Notes: generated by a model from the letters alone, not told the origin. Positions 54,551 to 63,831 are shown, numbered from the stretch's first letter. The stretch is 64,000 nt of DNA from Agromyces humatus (GCF_021228295.1 NZ_JAJQPD010000005.1:292105-356104), one strand, 5' to 3'. Translations and numbers: made by a program.

Positions 54551-55609
54551 ATGAGTGGAGAACAGCCTGTACCGCTCACGGTCGACCGTTTACAACGCGG
54601 ACCGCGAATGCGGCCCAATGCCATTCTGGCTTCGTATCACGACAAGGAATGGGAGACATTCATCGAAGAGTGGGCAGCGGCCCGCGACTCGGACTACGTC
54701 TCTGTTCGTCGATTCGGTGGAAGCGGAGACCGTGGAGTCGACATCGCTGGCTTCAACAGCGACAGGGGTTTCGAGGGCGAGTGGGATGGCTTTCAGGCCA
54801 AGCACTATGCGACGAGCCTTGGGCCGTCCTCGGCGTGGCCAGAGATCCTCAAGGTGCTACTCCTAACTATTGACACACCTTCGTACACGCTCCCGCGGAA
54901 GTACTACTTCTTGGCGCCGAAGGGCGTCACGACGAAGTTGGCGCACCTCCTAGAGTCCCCGACCGAACTACGTGCGGGCTTCTTGCTGCAGCTGGACGAA
55001 CCGTCGTCGGAGCCGTTCCGCAAACTCAACGCCGAAAGGCGAGCAGCGGTGCGAGAACTCGCCGCTGACACCGACTTCTCACTCTTTAGCTCCTACGAAG
55101 CGGCGAGATTGGTTGATGATGTGCGGGGCACGCCGACCTTTGCTGAGAGATTCGGCGGCCCTCTTCCCGACAGGAGTCGCGGTTGGCACGTGCCGCCGAT
55201 CGTCCAGATACGAGAAGCGGTGTACGTGGAGGCGCTGCTCGAGGCCTATCGCGAGAAGTATCCGGAGGAAATCTCCGACATTGCGAGCGTCTCCGATCAC
55301 GAAGCATCCCGACCTCATTTCAATCGGCAGAGGGAGGCCTTCTTCCGAGCGGAGTCCTTGCGTGAGTTTGCTCGCGATTCTGTTCCTGCTGGGACATATG
55401 AGGGGCTACAGGAAGAGATCTTTGAAGCGGTCATCGAGACGGTCGAATCTGATCACACAGACGGGCTAAGTCGACTGCGGAGCGTCCTAGACGCCGCGAT
55501 CCAGGCGCAACTCACTTCGAACGCTCTCATCACTGTGCTCGAGCCGGGTGATCGGAAGGGCGTTTGTCACCAATTGGCGAATGGAAGCCGAGTGAAATGG
55601 GTCAGATGA
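54551..55609 (+). CDS. ABC-3C system effector with Mrr-like nuclease domain
   Basis: 352 residues. The N-terminal region (about 25-130) is a restriction-endonuclease-like fold: VRRFGGSGDRGVDIAGF followed by WDGFQAKHY gives the D64...Q82-x-K84 pattern of Mrr-type PD-(D/E)XK enzymes. The remaining 220 residues are a helical C-terminal domain as in ABC-three-component effectors. AAGGAG lies 6 bases before the ATG. It overlaps the next gene by ATGA. Codon use is clearly less GC-rich than the chromosome, consistent with recent transfer. Probable role: the toxic or DNA-cutting arm of a defence system. Confidence 0.82.
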   Translation: MSGEQPVPLTVDRLQRGPRMRPNAILASYHDKEWETFIEEWAAARDSDYVSVRRFGGSGDRGVDIAGFNSDRGFEGEWDGFQAKHYATSLGPSSAWPEILKVLLLTIDTPSYTLPRKYYFLAPKGVTTKLAHLLESPTELRAGFLLQLDEPSSEPFRKLNAERRAAVRELAADTDFSLFSSYEAARLVDDVRGTPTFAERFGGPLPDRSRGWHVPPIVQIREAVYVEALLEAYREKYPEEISDIASVSDHEASRPHFNRQREAFFRAESLREFARDSVPAGTYEGLQEEIFEAVIETVESDHTDGLSRLRSVLDAAIQAQLTSNALITVLEPGDRKGVCHQLANGSRVKWVR

Positions 55610-56070
55610 GTGCTCGCTCGCTTCTGAATTCCCCCATAGAGGTTGGTATCCGATCAGTGGCACTGCTGGCTGCGCTCTACCCACGATCGGCCGACATCTC
55701 GACGCTCGTCCTCCTGGACCATGTGCTTCTTCACACCTCAGACTTCGGCGGCGCCGAGAGTATTCACCCGCCCGTGCCAGGACGTGGGAGTCAGATCGGC
55801 CTCAAGCGAGGCCTCATCCAGGATGGCTTGTATCTCGCGGGTGCACGCGGACTGGTCGAACAAGTTGTCGGAACGTCGGGTATTTCCTATGTAGCAGGCG
55901 ACGATGCTCATCCGTTTCTCCAGTCCTTTGACTCGGAGTACCTCAACGACCTTCAGGAGCGGTGCAAGTGGGTCGCTCGGGTCTTCGGCGACGTTTCCGA
56001 GGAGCAACTGAGGGGCGTGCTGCTCGAGGTCGTGGGCCAGTGGCGAGAGGAGTTCGGGGATGAAGCTTGA
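55606..56070 (+). CDS. ABC-3C system middle component 2
   Basis: 154 residues, small helical/winged protein. RSLLNSPIEVGIRSVALLAALYPRSADISTLVLLDHVLLHTSDFGG and SQIGLKRGLIQDGLYLAGARGLVE match what I know of the middle component 2 family, thought to link the ABC ATPase and the effector. The start overlaps the effector stop (ATGA) and the end overlaps the ATPase by 11 bases, so all three are co-translated. Confidence 0.83.
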   Translation: MSARSLLNSPIEVGIRSVALLAALYPRSADISTLVLLDHVLLHTSDFGGAESIHPPVPGRGSQIGLKRGLIQDGLYLAGARGLVEQVVGTSGISYVAGDDAHPFLQSFDSEYLNDLQERCKWVARVFGDVSEEQLRGVLLEVVGQWREEFGDEA

Positions 56071-57937
56071 GAGCAACGATCGCCGCGTAAGGCTGTCCTT
56101 CATTGTCGTTGATGGGCAAGGAGTTCCCGCGGCATCTATCGACTTCGGGCCGAAGCTAACCGTGATTCACGGAGCGTCGGACACGGGGAAGTCTCACATC
56201 TTCGAGCTCTTGGAGTACGCGCTCGGCCTTCGGCAGAAAATTGAGGTGCCGCCCGAGGGTGATCGGTACCAGTACGTCTTGCTCGGACTAGAGACGGCGG
56301 TCGAGGGTCAGATCACACTGGTTCGCGATCTGAGCGGCGGAAAGATTGGGCTCTTTCCCGGCCATGTGCGGCAACTGCCCACGGAACCGGCTCCTGAGTA
56401 CCTGAAGCCAAACCACACGTCGAATGATCCTCGCTCGGTGTCTCGACTCTTACTCAGCGAACTCGGCCTCGACGAGCAGTACGTGCGAAGAAATCAGAAC
56501 AACGTGCTGCGCATGCTCGAGTTCCGAGATGTGTTCCGGCTCGCTGCGGTCGATGAGCAAAAGATCATAGCGAAGCGCTCTCCGATCGAGTTTGGTCAGC
56601 ACCAGGATCGTCCAGTTGAATCCGCGATCTTCCGTCTGCTTATTCAGGCCGAAGACGATTCGGGCCTCGTCGAGATCCCGAAAGTGGCGGCGCTCAAAGA
56701 GGCCGCACAAAACAAGGTCGCGGTACTCGATCAACTAATTTCGCGCCTCGAAGTCCAGCTTGAGGGTGTGCCGAATCGTGAGGAGCTGCTTGATCAAGAA
56801 GCTCGACTGAACGAGACGATTAGCGGCGCAACTCAGTCTCTCGAGCAAGTGTCCGCGCGCAGGGATCAGGTCGTGGCTGAACGATCCGCGATCCGTCGGC
56901 GGGAACATGAGGCGACTGGCCGGCTCGGGGAGATATCGACCCTTCACGCGCGATTCAGCCTTCTGCTGGCACAGTACGAATCCGATCTGAGCCGACTAGA
57001 TCTTCTCCGTCAGGCGGGTGGGGTCTTTCAACCGCGAGATGGGTCGCGTTGCCCGTTCTGCGGGGCTGACTCACACCACCAAAGCTGGAACCACGGCGAG
57101 AATAGCGATACCAGGAACATGCAGTCGGCGGCGGATGCAGAGGCGACGAAGATCGAAATCTTGCGGGCGGACTTGCTCGGTGCTCTTTCCGAGATGATCG
57201 AGGAGCGCGGCGTGCTCGCGGATGCTGCAAGCGATCTCGACAGACGTGCCGATGGGCTTTCTGAAGCGATCGCGGTGCTCGATCGTCGGATCTCGGCACC
57301 TGCGAAAGATCTTCATGCTGCGATAGGGGTACAGTCGGACGTTCGCAAGAAGCTCGACCTCATGGATCAGCTCGAGCAGCTTCTCGCGCTCCGCGAGCAG
57401 GTCGCGAATATCGAACGGCCCAAGACAGACTCGAAAGTGCCTATCCGCGCAAGCGACCTTCTCGAATTCGATTCTGTGGCAGCCGATGTCCTTCGCTCTT
57501 GGAGATTCTCTGAGAGCGACGTAGAGGTCAGGTACTCCACGGAAGACCGCGACATCGAGGTCGGACGCCGTTCCCGCACGGGTCGGGGCAAGGGCGTTCG
57601 CTCCATCCTCCATGCTCTGTTCAATGTCGCACTGGCTGAGTACTGCGCGATACGGAACGTGCCTCACCCCGGATTTGTGATCCTCGACTCCCCCGTCGTG
57701 TCATACCGTCATCCCGGGGAGGCTGCGCCTACGGGTGAGGACGAGACCGTCCTCCTGAGCGTTGTTGATGCGTTCTACGCGTACCTGCAGGGGAACTTCG
57801 CCGGGCAGGCCATCGTCTTCGAGAACAAGTCACCGGTGTCCCCCCTCCCGCCCGGCGCAGTGGAGTATTTCTTCCGCGGGAAGGGGCAGGCAGGAGGGCG
57901 AGAGGGCTTCTATCCCGAGCGGCCTAGGGCGGACTGA
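56060..57937 (+). CDS. ABC-3C system SMC-like ABC ATPase
   Basis: 625 residues. Walker A GASDTGKSH (38-46) near the N-terminus; a long coiled coil interrupted by a CPFC zinc motif (Cys331, Cys334), which resembles a Rad50-type hook; a degenerate signature GRGKGVRSILHALFNVAL; and Walker B FVILDSPVV (D543). This layout fits the ATPase of ABC-three-component systems, predicted to sense aberrant DNA or nucleoprotein and license the effector. Starts inside the middle-component gene. Confidence 0.85.
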   Translation: MKLESNDRRVRLSFIVVDGQGVPAASIDFGPKLTVIHGASDTGKSHIFELLEYALGLRQKIEVPPEGDRYQYVLLGLETAVEGQITLVRDLSGGKIGLFPGHVRQLPTEPAPEYLKPNHTSNDPRSVSRLLLSELGLDEQYVRRNQNNVLRMLEFRDVFRLAAVDEQKIIAKRSPIEFGQHQDRPVESAIFRLLIQAEDDSGLVEIPKVAALKEAAQNKVAVLDQLISRLEVQLEGVPNREELLDQEARLNETISGATQSLEQVSARRDQVVAERSAIRRREHEATGRLGEISTLHARFSLLLAQYESDLSRLDLLRQAGGVFQPRDGSRCPFCGADSHHQSWNHGENSDTRNMQSAADAEATKIEILRADLLGALSEMIEERGVLADAASDLDRRADGLSEAIAVLDRRISAPAKDLHAAIGVQSDVRKKLDLMDQLEQLLALREQVANIERPKTDSKVPIRASDLLEFDSVAADVLRSWRFSESDVEVRYSTEDRDIEVGRRSRTGRGKGVRSILHALFNVALAEYCAIRNVPHPGFVILDSPVVSYRHPGEAAPTGEDETVLLSVVDAFYAYLQGNFAGQAIVFENKSPVSPLPPGAVEYFFRGKGQAGGREGFYPERPRAD

Positions 57938-58184
57938 GTAGCGAGGACCGCTCGGAGCGACCGAGTCCCCGTCCTGTAGTACCTCTGGCAGTCCTTGTAA
58001 TCGGGCAAGGCAGCCGAAACCCCGGGCTCTCGGGAATCGGTCGGTCGCAGACCGAGGCTGACTCAAGCCCGACCTTCTTCGTCGACGTATCCCTCATCAC
58101 ACCCGGGCAAGACCACCACTTGACGCGACCCGTAGCGACCCCTCCCGTCGGACCTGCCCAGAGTCGGCGCACACGAATCTGCAT

Positions 58185-58227
58185 CCTGAAAGGCCGAACC
58201 TGAAAGGCCGAACCTGAAAGTCCTGAA
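58185..58227 (+). repeat. Tandem repeat, 14-bp unit, three copies
   Basis: CCTGAAAGGCCGAA occurs twice head to tail (58185-58198, 58199-58212), then a third degenerate unit CCTGAAAGTCCTGAA. It sits just upstream of the relaxase promoter region, as iterons or relaxosome sites often do. Confidence 0.8.
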
Positions 58228-58250
58228 TGCACGTATGCTACCGTAGGTAG

Positions 58251-58265
58251 TTGCAAGAACCTGAG
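58251..58265. promoter_or_regulatory. 15-bp element operator, copy 3
   Basis: TTGCAAGAACCTGAG, about 12 bases downstream of the TATGCT hexamer and 18 bases before the relaxase ATG, a position suited to a repressor. Confidence 0.55.
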
Positions 58266-58283
58266 CTAGCTCGGAGGGCGGCG

Positions 58284-60983
58284 ATGAAGGGCGGCGTGAT
58301 CCTGTTCCGTGGTTCCGGAGCAGACGCGCGCCGATACCTGGAGTCGGATCGGTCGCGGGCCGACGACTACTACCTCGAGGGCGGGACGTCGTTGGCCGAG
58401 TTCTCCGTCGTCCATGGCAATGGCGACGTGATCGGCGCGGGCGCACTAACCCCGGACGAGTACGCGCAGTGGGTCGACTGGATCAACCCGCTCACAGGCG
58501 AATCGATGGGCAAGCCCCGCCAGCCCGGCGACGGCCGGCAAGGGTCGCCGCGGTTCGCCGAGATGGTCGTGAACGCCCCGAAGTCCCTGTCTATCGCCGC
58601 AGCGCTCCACCCCGAGGTATCCGATGCGCTCGACGCCGCCCAACGCGACGCCGTCGCCGAGATCCGCTCATGGCTCGGCCAGCACACCGTCACCCGCGTC
58701 GGCCCGCGCGGACAGCAGCGGGTCGTGCCCGTCGAGCAATTGGAGACGGTCGCCGTCTCGCACAAGACCTCGCGGGCCGGCGACCCCCACCGGCACATCC
58801 ACTTCCAGATCGGAACGCGCGTGTGGGCGGCCGATGCTTGGCGCGGGCTGGACACGGCGGCGCTCTTCCGGCAGCAGGCTGCGATCCGTTCGCTGGGCAC
58901 CGCCGTCATCACCGCGCACCCACAACTCGCCGCAGTCCTCGACGCCCACGGCCTCACCCTCGACCCCGTGACCGGAGAAGTCGCCGAGTTGCAGCCCTTC
59001 AACGCCGCAATGAGCAAGCGAGCCGATCAGGTCGCGCGCAACCTGGCGCAGTTCGAGAAGCAGTGGCGCACCGCGCATCCCGACCAGGAGCCCGGCCCGG
59101 CCGCAATGTCGCGGCTGACGGCGATGGCGTGGGACCACGAGCGGCCCCACAAGAAGCCGACCCAGCTCGGCAACGAGACGGCCTGGCGAGCGGAACTCGA
59201 GGACGCCGGCTACCGGCCCGACCTCGAGCGCGCGCCGGCGCACGCATCCGTGTCGCTGGACGACGTAAGCCTGCAGGATGTCGCATCGCGTGCACTCGAC
59301 CGTTGCGGGGCCGCGGCGTCGACATGGACGGTGCACGACATCCAGGAGCACGTCACGCGCATCATCACGGAGGTCGGCGTGCGCTCCAACCCCGCACCGC
59401 TGCACGAACTGATCATGCTCGCGACTCGCCTGGCCGCCGAGGATTGCCTATCGGTCCTGCCGCCCGACAGCCCGCATCCCGAGCACGTCGCGCACCTCAC
59501 GAGCATGCACGTCATCGCCACCGAGACCCACCTGCGCGACCTGCTCACCGCACGCGCCGCGCAATCACGGCACCGTGCACCAGTCCTGACGCACTTCGCT
59601 CGCAGGCACCGGCTCGATCCGGCGCAGGCGCGTGCGGCCGCGGCCGTGGCATCCGTCGATCCGCTCGTCATCGTCGAGGGCGCCGCCGGCGCAGGCAAGA
59701 CCACGATGCTCGCCGCCGCAATCGAGGCCGCTGCCGCGCACAGCCGCGCAACCCGGGTGGTCACGCCCACCAAGAAGGCCGCCGACGTCGCGCATCAGGA
59801 ACTCGGGGTTGCAACCGACAGCGTCGCGAAGCTCGTCCACGAGCACGGCTGGCGATGGAATCGCGACGGCGTCTGGACCCGGCTCGCCGTCGGCGACACC
59901 GATCCGCAAACGGATGCCCCACACACCGGCCCCGCGGCATCCGCTCGGCTTGCCCGTGGTGAGCGGATCGTCGTCGATGAAGCGGGCATGCTCGACCAGG
60001 AGACGGCGCTCGCGCTGCTGACCGTCGCCGACGAGAACGGCGCAACCCTCGCCCTGGTCGGCGACCGCGCGCAACTCGCCGCGATCGGCCGCGGCGGCGT
60101 GCTCGACATGGCCGTGCAACTGCTCCCCCGCGTGCACGCAATGACGACCGTGCACCGTTTCACCGACCCCGCGTATGCCGCACTCACCGTGCAGATGCGA
60201 CGCGGGGAGCATCCGGAATCGCTGTTCGACCGCCTGCATGCGCTCGGCCTCGTCGTGATGCACGAAAGCCCCGATGCCCTCCATGATGCGCTCGCACGTG
60301 AGTGGCGTGACGGAGATGCGGTCACCGTCGCGACGAACGACAACGCGTGCGAACTGAACGCGCGCATCCGCGACGAACGGGTGCGCGCCGGCCACGTCGA
60401 CGACCACCACACCGCGACCGGCAGCGACGGCCTGAGCATCGGACGCGGCGACGTGATCCAGACCCGGCAGAACGACTCGGCGGTGCACGTGGCGAACCGG
60501 CAGACCTGGATCGTCCAGAGCGTGGGCGACGATAGCGCGGTGTGGGCGAGGGAACACACCGCGAGTCGGAGGCAACGCACTGTGCGACTGCCGGCGGAGT
60601 ACGTCGCCGAGCACACCCATCTGGCGTACGCGTCGACCGCCTACGGGATGCAGGGCGCCACCGTGCGCGAGTCCCACACGATCCTCGGCGACGCTATGGA
60701 TGCCGCGGGCTTCTATGTGGGCATGACCCGCGGACGAAACTCCAACCGGCTGCACCTCGTCGCAGCTGACCTGGTTGACGCGCGGGAGCAGTTCGTACTC
60801 GCGACGGAACGCGACCGCGCCGATCGCGGGCTCGACCGGGCGACGGCCGCAGCGCGGGAGTCCGTTCGCGGACTCGCGATCGGCGGGGACAAGCGGCGGC
60901 GCGAAGCTCGTCTGCCGGACGGGGCCAGCTTCAGTCAGGTCGCCACAACGCGGAGCGCGCCGGAAGTCGGCCTGAGCCGATGA
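58284..60983 (+). CDS. MobF-family relaxase-helicase (TrwC/TraI-like)
   Basis: 899 residues. Nicks the element at oriT and unwinds the transferred strand. The relaxase domain (about 1-300) has candidate catalytic tyrosines at 18 and 29-30 (ADDYYLEGG) and the metal-binding histidines HRHIH (169, 171, 173). The helicase domain has Walker A GAAGAGKTT (466-474), VDEAGMLD, YASTAYGMQGATV and VGMTRGR. Shorter than many actinobacterial MobF proteins (often over 1,100 residues), mostly at the C-terminus. GGAGGG lies 5 bases before the ATG. No coupling protein or T4SS gene follows in the window. Confidence 0.93.
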   Translation: MKGGVILFRGSGADARRYLESDRSRADDYYLEGGTSLAEFSVVHGNGDVIGAGALTPDEYAQWVDWINPLTGESMGKPRQPGDGRQGSPRFAEMVVNAPKSLSIAAALHPEVSDALDAAQRDAVAEIRSWLGQHTVTRVGPRGQQRVVPVEQLETVAVSHKTSRAGDPHRHIHFQIGTRVWAADAWRGLDTAALFRQQAAIRSLGTAVITAHPQLAAVLDAHGLTLDPVTGEVAELQPFNAAMSKRADQVARNLAQFEKQWRTAHPDQEPGPAAMSRLTAMAWDHERPHKKPTQLGNETAWRAELEDAGYRPDLERAPAHASVSLDDVSLQDVASRALDRCGAAASTWTVHDIQEHVTRIITEVGVRSNPAPLHELIMLATRLAAEDCLSVLPPDSPHPEHVAHLTSMHVIATETHLRDLLTARAAQSRHRAPVLTHFARRHRLDPAQARAAAAVASVDPLVIVEGAAGAGKTTMLAAAIEAAAAHSRATRVVTPTKKAADVAHQELGVATDSVAKLVHEHGWRWNRDGVWTRLAVGDTDPQTDAPHTGPAASARLARGERIVVDEAGMLDQETALALLTVADENGATLALVGDRAQLAAIGRGGVLDMAVQLLPRVHAMTTVHRFTDPAYAALTVQMRRGEHPESLFDRLHALGLVVMHESPDALHDALAREWRDGDAVTVATNDNACELNARIRDERVRAGHVDDHHTATGSDGLSIGRGDVIQTRQNDSAVHVANRQTWIVQSVGDDSAVWAREHTASRRQRTVRLPAEYVAEHTHLAYASTAYGMQGATVRESHTILGDAMDAAGFYVGMTRGRNSNRLHLVAADLVDAREQFVLATERDRADRGLDRATAAARESVRGLAIGGDKRRREARLPDGASFSQVATTRSAPEVGLSR

Positions 60984-61535
60984 GGTGAAGGTTCCGTGCT
61001 GACGTGGCACCTGCGGCGGCGAATCCACGGAAAGTGTCATCGACTCAGAGCGTCGGATTCCGCGGTAGATGGCATATTCCTACGCGGCTTGACACTTGAC
61101 GCTCATTGTCGCTCGCGCGCGGCATATACGCGGCCGTGCCCGGGAAGCGGATCCCTCAACGGATGGCGGTGGCGCGCTTCGCGAGTAGTCCCAGAACGAG
61201 AATGACGCATCGCACTCGGCACGCCTGAACTGGACCCTCTGGAAGCTGCACGGTTGCGCTTTCGACGGTTGCAGCGGGTGTGGTCAGCTCGGTTAGAAGC
61301 TGACTGATTGCTCGCTTGGCGAGCTTCATGCCGAGGTTCATACAGATCGTTCCGTTGAGTGCCGCTGCCGAAGAGCCTAGTTAGCCCGGGGCCGGCGTGC
61401 CATGGTTACCGTCGCTGCACGCCGAGGCGGGCGAATCTCGCCTTCCCCTAACATGCTGCGGCCGCCCCGATAGCCGGTCCGTGAGCGGCGGCGGCGGCCG
61501 TCCGCTCGCGGATCCCCGAGCGGGTAGGCGCTCCC
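60984..61535. other. 552-bp region without a supported gene
   Basis: A 61-codon leftward frame at 61156-61341 is the only candidate, and it lacks a ribosome site and protein-like composition. A short inverted run is present near 61080-61130. Nothing else is recognised. Confidence 0.45.
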
Positions 61536-62153
61536 TCAGGGTATTTCGTTTGCTTCCGCCGGTCGCGACCAAACAACGACGCGCTGAGAGCGTGACCCCG
61601 TGCTTGTGGCCACCTCCTCGACGATCACCCAGGATGGCTCCTGCCAGACAACCCACTCGTTCGGGATCACCGCATTGATCCTCTTGATCTCCCGAGCCGC
61701 GAACTTCGACAGGCGTGCCCTCTTGAGCGTCGGGATCGCCAGGAGGTCATCGACGTCGTTGGATGCGGGTCGGACACCGAACATGTTGATCTCCTCAAGC
61801 GCAAGGGTGCGCAGTGGCTCGAGGGAATCGACCTGGGTGACCTTGCTGCCATCCCAGCCCGGGAGAGTTTCAAGGATCAGCCGCCGCAGCGACCGCAAGC
61901 TGGTCAATGCGTTGAGGCTCGTCACGTGCGGCATGTGATGAATGCGAAGCTGTTCAAGCTCCCCAAGTGGGCGAAGAGCATCGAACGAGGAGGCCAGCCA
62001 GTCGTATACCTCGAGGGAGGTGAGGTGCTCCAGCTGGCTGATTGCATCCCAGCGCGCGAATCGGCAACCGACGATGCGGGCGTGCGTGATCTCGTCTGAG
62101 TGGTCGAGTGCTGGGAAATCGAGCGAACGATCACCGCGGATCTCGACTTTCAT
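61536..62153 (-). CDS. Leucine-rich-repeat protein
   Basis: 205 residues built of about six short LRR units, for example HLTSLEVYDWLASSFDALRP and LRSLRRLILETLPGW. Leucine spacing fits the 22-24-residue bacterial type. It ends with a segment WVVWQEPSWVIVEEV outside the repeats. It overlaps the upstream gene (ATGA) and is probably made with it. A binding or recognition role is likely; no catalytic domain. ATG at 62153 preferred over GTG 62159. Confidence 0.72.
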   Translation of the reverse strand: MKVEIRGDRSLDFPALDHSDEITHARIVGCRFARWDAISQLEHLTSLEVYDWLASSFDALRPLGELEQLRIHHMPHVTSLNALTSLRSLRRLILETLPGWDGSKVTQVDSLEPLRTLALEEINMFGVRPASNDVDDLLAIPTLKRARLSKFAAREIKRINAVIPNEWVVWQEPSWVIVEEVATSTGSRSQRVVVWSRPAEANEIP

Positions 62154-62515
62154 TGGCACCCGCTGAGCGTATCCGGGTGACGCTCATCCCGGTCTCCCAT
62201 CCGGAGGAAGGCGTCGTAGGCGCCTCGCAGCAAGAGCGCGTACTCGAGATAGCGGCCCGATTGTTGCCGATCCTCGGGCCCGAGCTCCAATTGACCCAAC
62301 GATCTCTCGAGTTGGTCGAGCGCGCCGAAGACGTCGGGTACGGCTGGCTCCCAGGTCCGGGAGTGCAGGTAAGGCAGAAGCGACTCCGCGACCCATGTGT
62401 CAATAAGTGCGAGGTCAGCATGGAGCTCGTCGAGTTGATCGTTGTTGCTCCCAGGCGGGAACGGCGCATCTCGCCAAACTGCGACTAGCTGGGCATCAAG
62501 GGCTTCCGTGGTCAT
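62150..62515 (-). CDS. Small helical protein coupled to the LRR gene
   Basis: 121 residues, mostly helical and acidic: DELHADLALIDTWVAESLLPYL, DQLERSLGQLELGPEDRQQS, LEYALLLRGAYDAFLRMGD. No recognised domain. The size, acidity and coupling to an LRR gene recall immunity-type or small recognition proteins, but this is speculative. ATG at 62515 without a clear ribosome site. Confidence 0.6.
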   Translation of the reverse strand: MTTEALDAQLVAVWRDAPFPPGSNNDQLDELHADLALIDTWVAESLLPYLHSRTWEPAVPDVFGALDQLERSLGQLELGPEDRQQSGRYLEYALLLRGAYDAFLRMGDRDERHPDTLSGCQ

Positions 62516-62733
62516 CGGTATCAGTATGTGATGTTGCTGCCGTCGGCGTCCCAAGATTCGCAACAGACAGCGGACGTCCGCGAGCGGATCCGCCAGCGGA
62601 GTGCGGGTCGCCTGCCATGAACTCGAGGACACCAAACCCGTCGAACCCTGCACCGCATCCGAGATCGGCATGACGGCCTGTTTGCGCAAGTAGCCACGAT
62701 CATGAGGTTCGATCGGAAAGGGAGGGGGGCGCT

Positions 62734-63387
62734 TCAGCGGGCGTGCGGGCCAGCGACGCCTGCCCGGCGCCCAGCGTCCTGCGGGCTCGATCCATTCTCG
62801 TGGTAGTCATTGAACACCATCGCGCTTATGGACTGCTGCTCGACCGCATCCAGCATGTCGAGGTCGTCGCGAGCGGCCACCACGAGTTCGCCTATCAGTC
62901 GTTGCACGTTCCGCTTCTGCGAATCGTCGAGAATCGCAGTGCCGGTGCTGCCAGAGACCGATGAAACGAAGCGAACCCACTCGCCGTACTTTCCTATGAA
63001 AGCAGAGGATCCCCAGAGCGCGATTGTCGCCCGCTCTGTGATCAATTTTGCCTGGCGTTCTTCACGCGTCCGCGCAATCTCCGAAGAGGTAGAAGCAGCA
63101 GAATCGTCACGGAAGACAGAAATCACTCCAGCGATCACATCGATGTACTGATCGGAACGCTTCCGACGGAGGTCGGTCTCGCGCTCGGCTTTCCGTTGCC
63201 GGCTCCAAGCCTGCTCAGCCGCCAGCGCGGCGAGACCAGCGAGTGAAGCCACCAAGAGCGTCAGCCCCGCGCCACCAGGCGAGGGAGACACTTGCGCCCA
63301 CGCGAAGCCAGGGAGCGACAGCATGCTGACCAGGGCACCGGCAGCGAGTGCAGCGAACAGGACGACGAGCACGACCGTGCGGAGCAT
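62734..63387 (-). CDS. Membrane protein of unknown function
   Basis: 217 residues. Two N-terminal membrane helices (about 3-22, 43-60) and a long soluble helical domain (KAERETDLRRKRSDQYIDVI, then SQKRNVQRLIGELVVAARDDLDML). The build is common in small bacterial signalling or effector proteins, but no family is recognised. Start uncertain: ATG 63387 or GTG 63414, which abuts the stop of the next upstream gene. Confidence 0.6.
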   Translation of the reverse strand: MLRTVVLVVLFAALAAGALVSMLSLPGFAWAQVSPSPGGAGLTLLVASLAGLAALAAEQAWSRQRKAERETDLRRKRSDQYIDVIAGVISVFRDDSAASTSSEIARTREERQAKLITERATIALWGSSAFIGKYGEWVRFVSSVSGSTGTAILDDSQKRNVQRLIGELVVAARDDLDMLDAVEQQSISAMVFNDYHENGSSPQDAGRRAGVAGPHAR

Positions 63388-63414
63388 GTTCGCATGGTAT
63401 CGCCCCGCGGCCAC

Positions 63415-63831
63415 TCACGCTCGGCCGGACTCGACCCATTCCCTGCTCACTCCGCAGACCTGAGCCCATGCTCTAACCGTCGATCGATGCGGGACGCTGC
63501 GGCCGCATTCGGCAGTGCTGATAGTCGCGCGTGAGATTCCCGCTGCGGCCGCAAGTTCCGTCTGCTCGAGTCCGGCGGACTCCCTGGCCTTCCTCAACCT
63601 GTCCGCTATCGTCCACTGAGGAATATCTAGTTGGCGTGGCACTCGGCTGGCGACCTGCACCGCGCGCGGACGTTCAGCGGTCGCGCCGACGCGCTGAGCG
63701 GCACGAGGTGCGACCCGCTTTGGGTTGTTCTCCAGATCTGAGGTGGTGACCCTCGGCGTCCGGACAGCCCGGCTGGGAATCAACCAGAGACCGTCGAACT
63801 TGACTGCGCCAGGCAGCTCATCGCGTGCCAA
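63415..63831 (-). CDS. Tandem helix-turn-helix regulator, N-terminus unclear
   Basis: The C-terminal XRE-type HTH (IADRLRKARESAGLEQTELAAAAGISRATISTAECG) is clear. In the same frame, upstream of the first usual start codon (TTG 63831), bases 63832-63894 still encode a MerR/excisionase-type HTH (LISFEEYRVHADISERTLRR then WLARDELPG), so the true protein probably begins near 63894 at an unusual codon, or a start was lost by mutation. The frame is closed by a stop at 63979-63981. It may be the element's regulator. Confidence 0.6.
   Translation of the reverse strand: MARDELPGAVKFDGLWLIPSRAVRTPRVTTSDLENNPKRVAPRAAQRVGATAERPRAVQVASRVPRQLDIPQWTIADRLRKARESAGLEQTELAAAAGISRATISTAECGRSVPHRSTVRAWAQVCGVSREWVESGRA

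Larger units (their letters stand above)
57938..58283. other. 346-bp leader of the relaxase gene, candidate oriT region
   Basis: No gene seen. It contains a short hairpin TCGGTC-GGTCGCA-GACCGA (about 58038-58056), a 14-bp tandem repeat (58185-58227), a TATGCT -10-like hexamer (58234-58239) and a third copy of the element operator (58251-58265). MobF relaxases usually nick close to their own gene, so an origin of transfer here is likely but unproven. Confidence 0.5.

Noticed and set aside
61156..61341. 61-codon leftward open frame after the relaxase
   Set aside because: No ribosome site, atypical composition, and no family resemblance.
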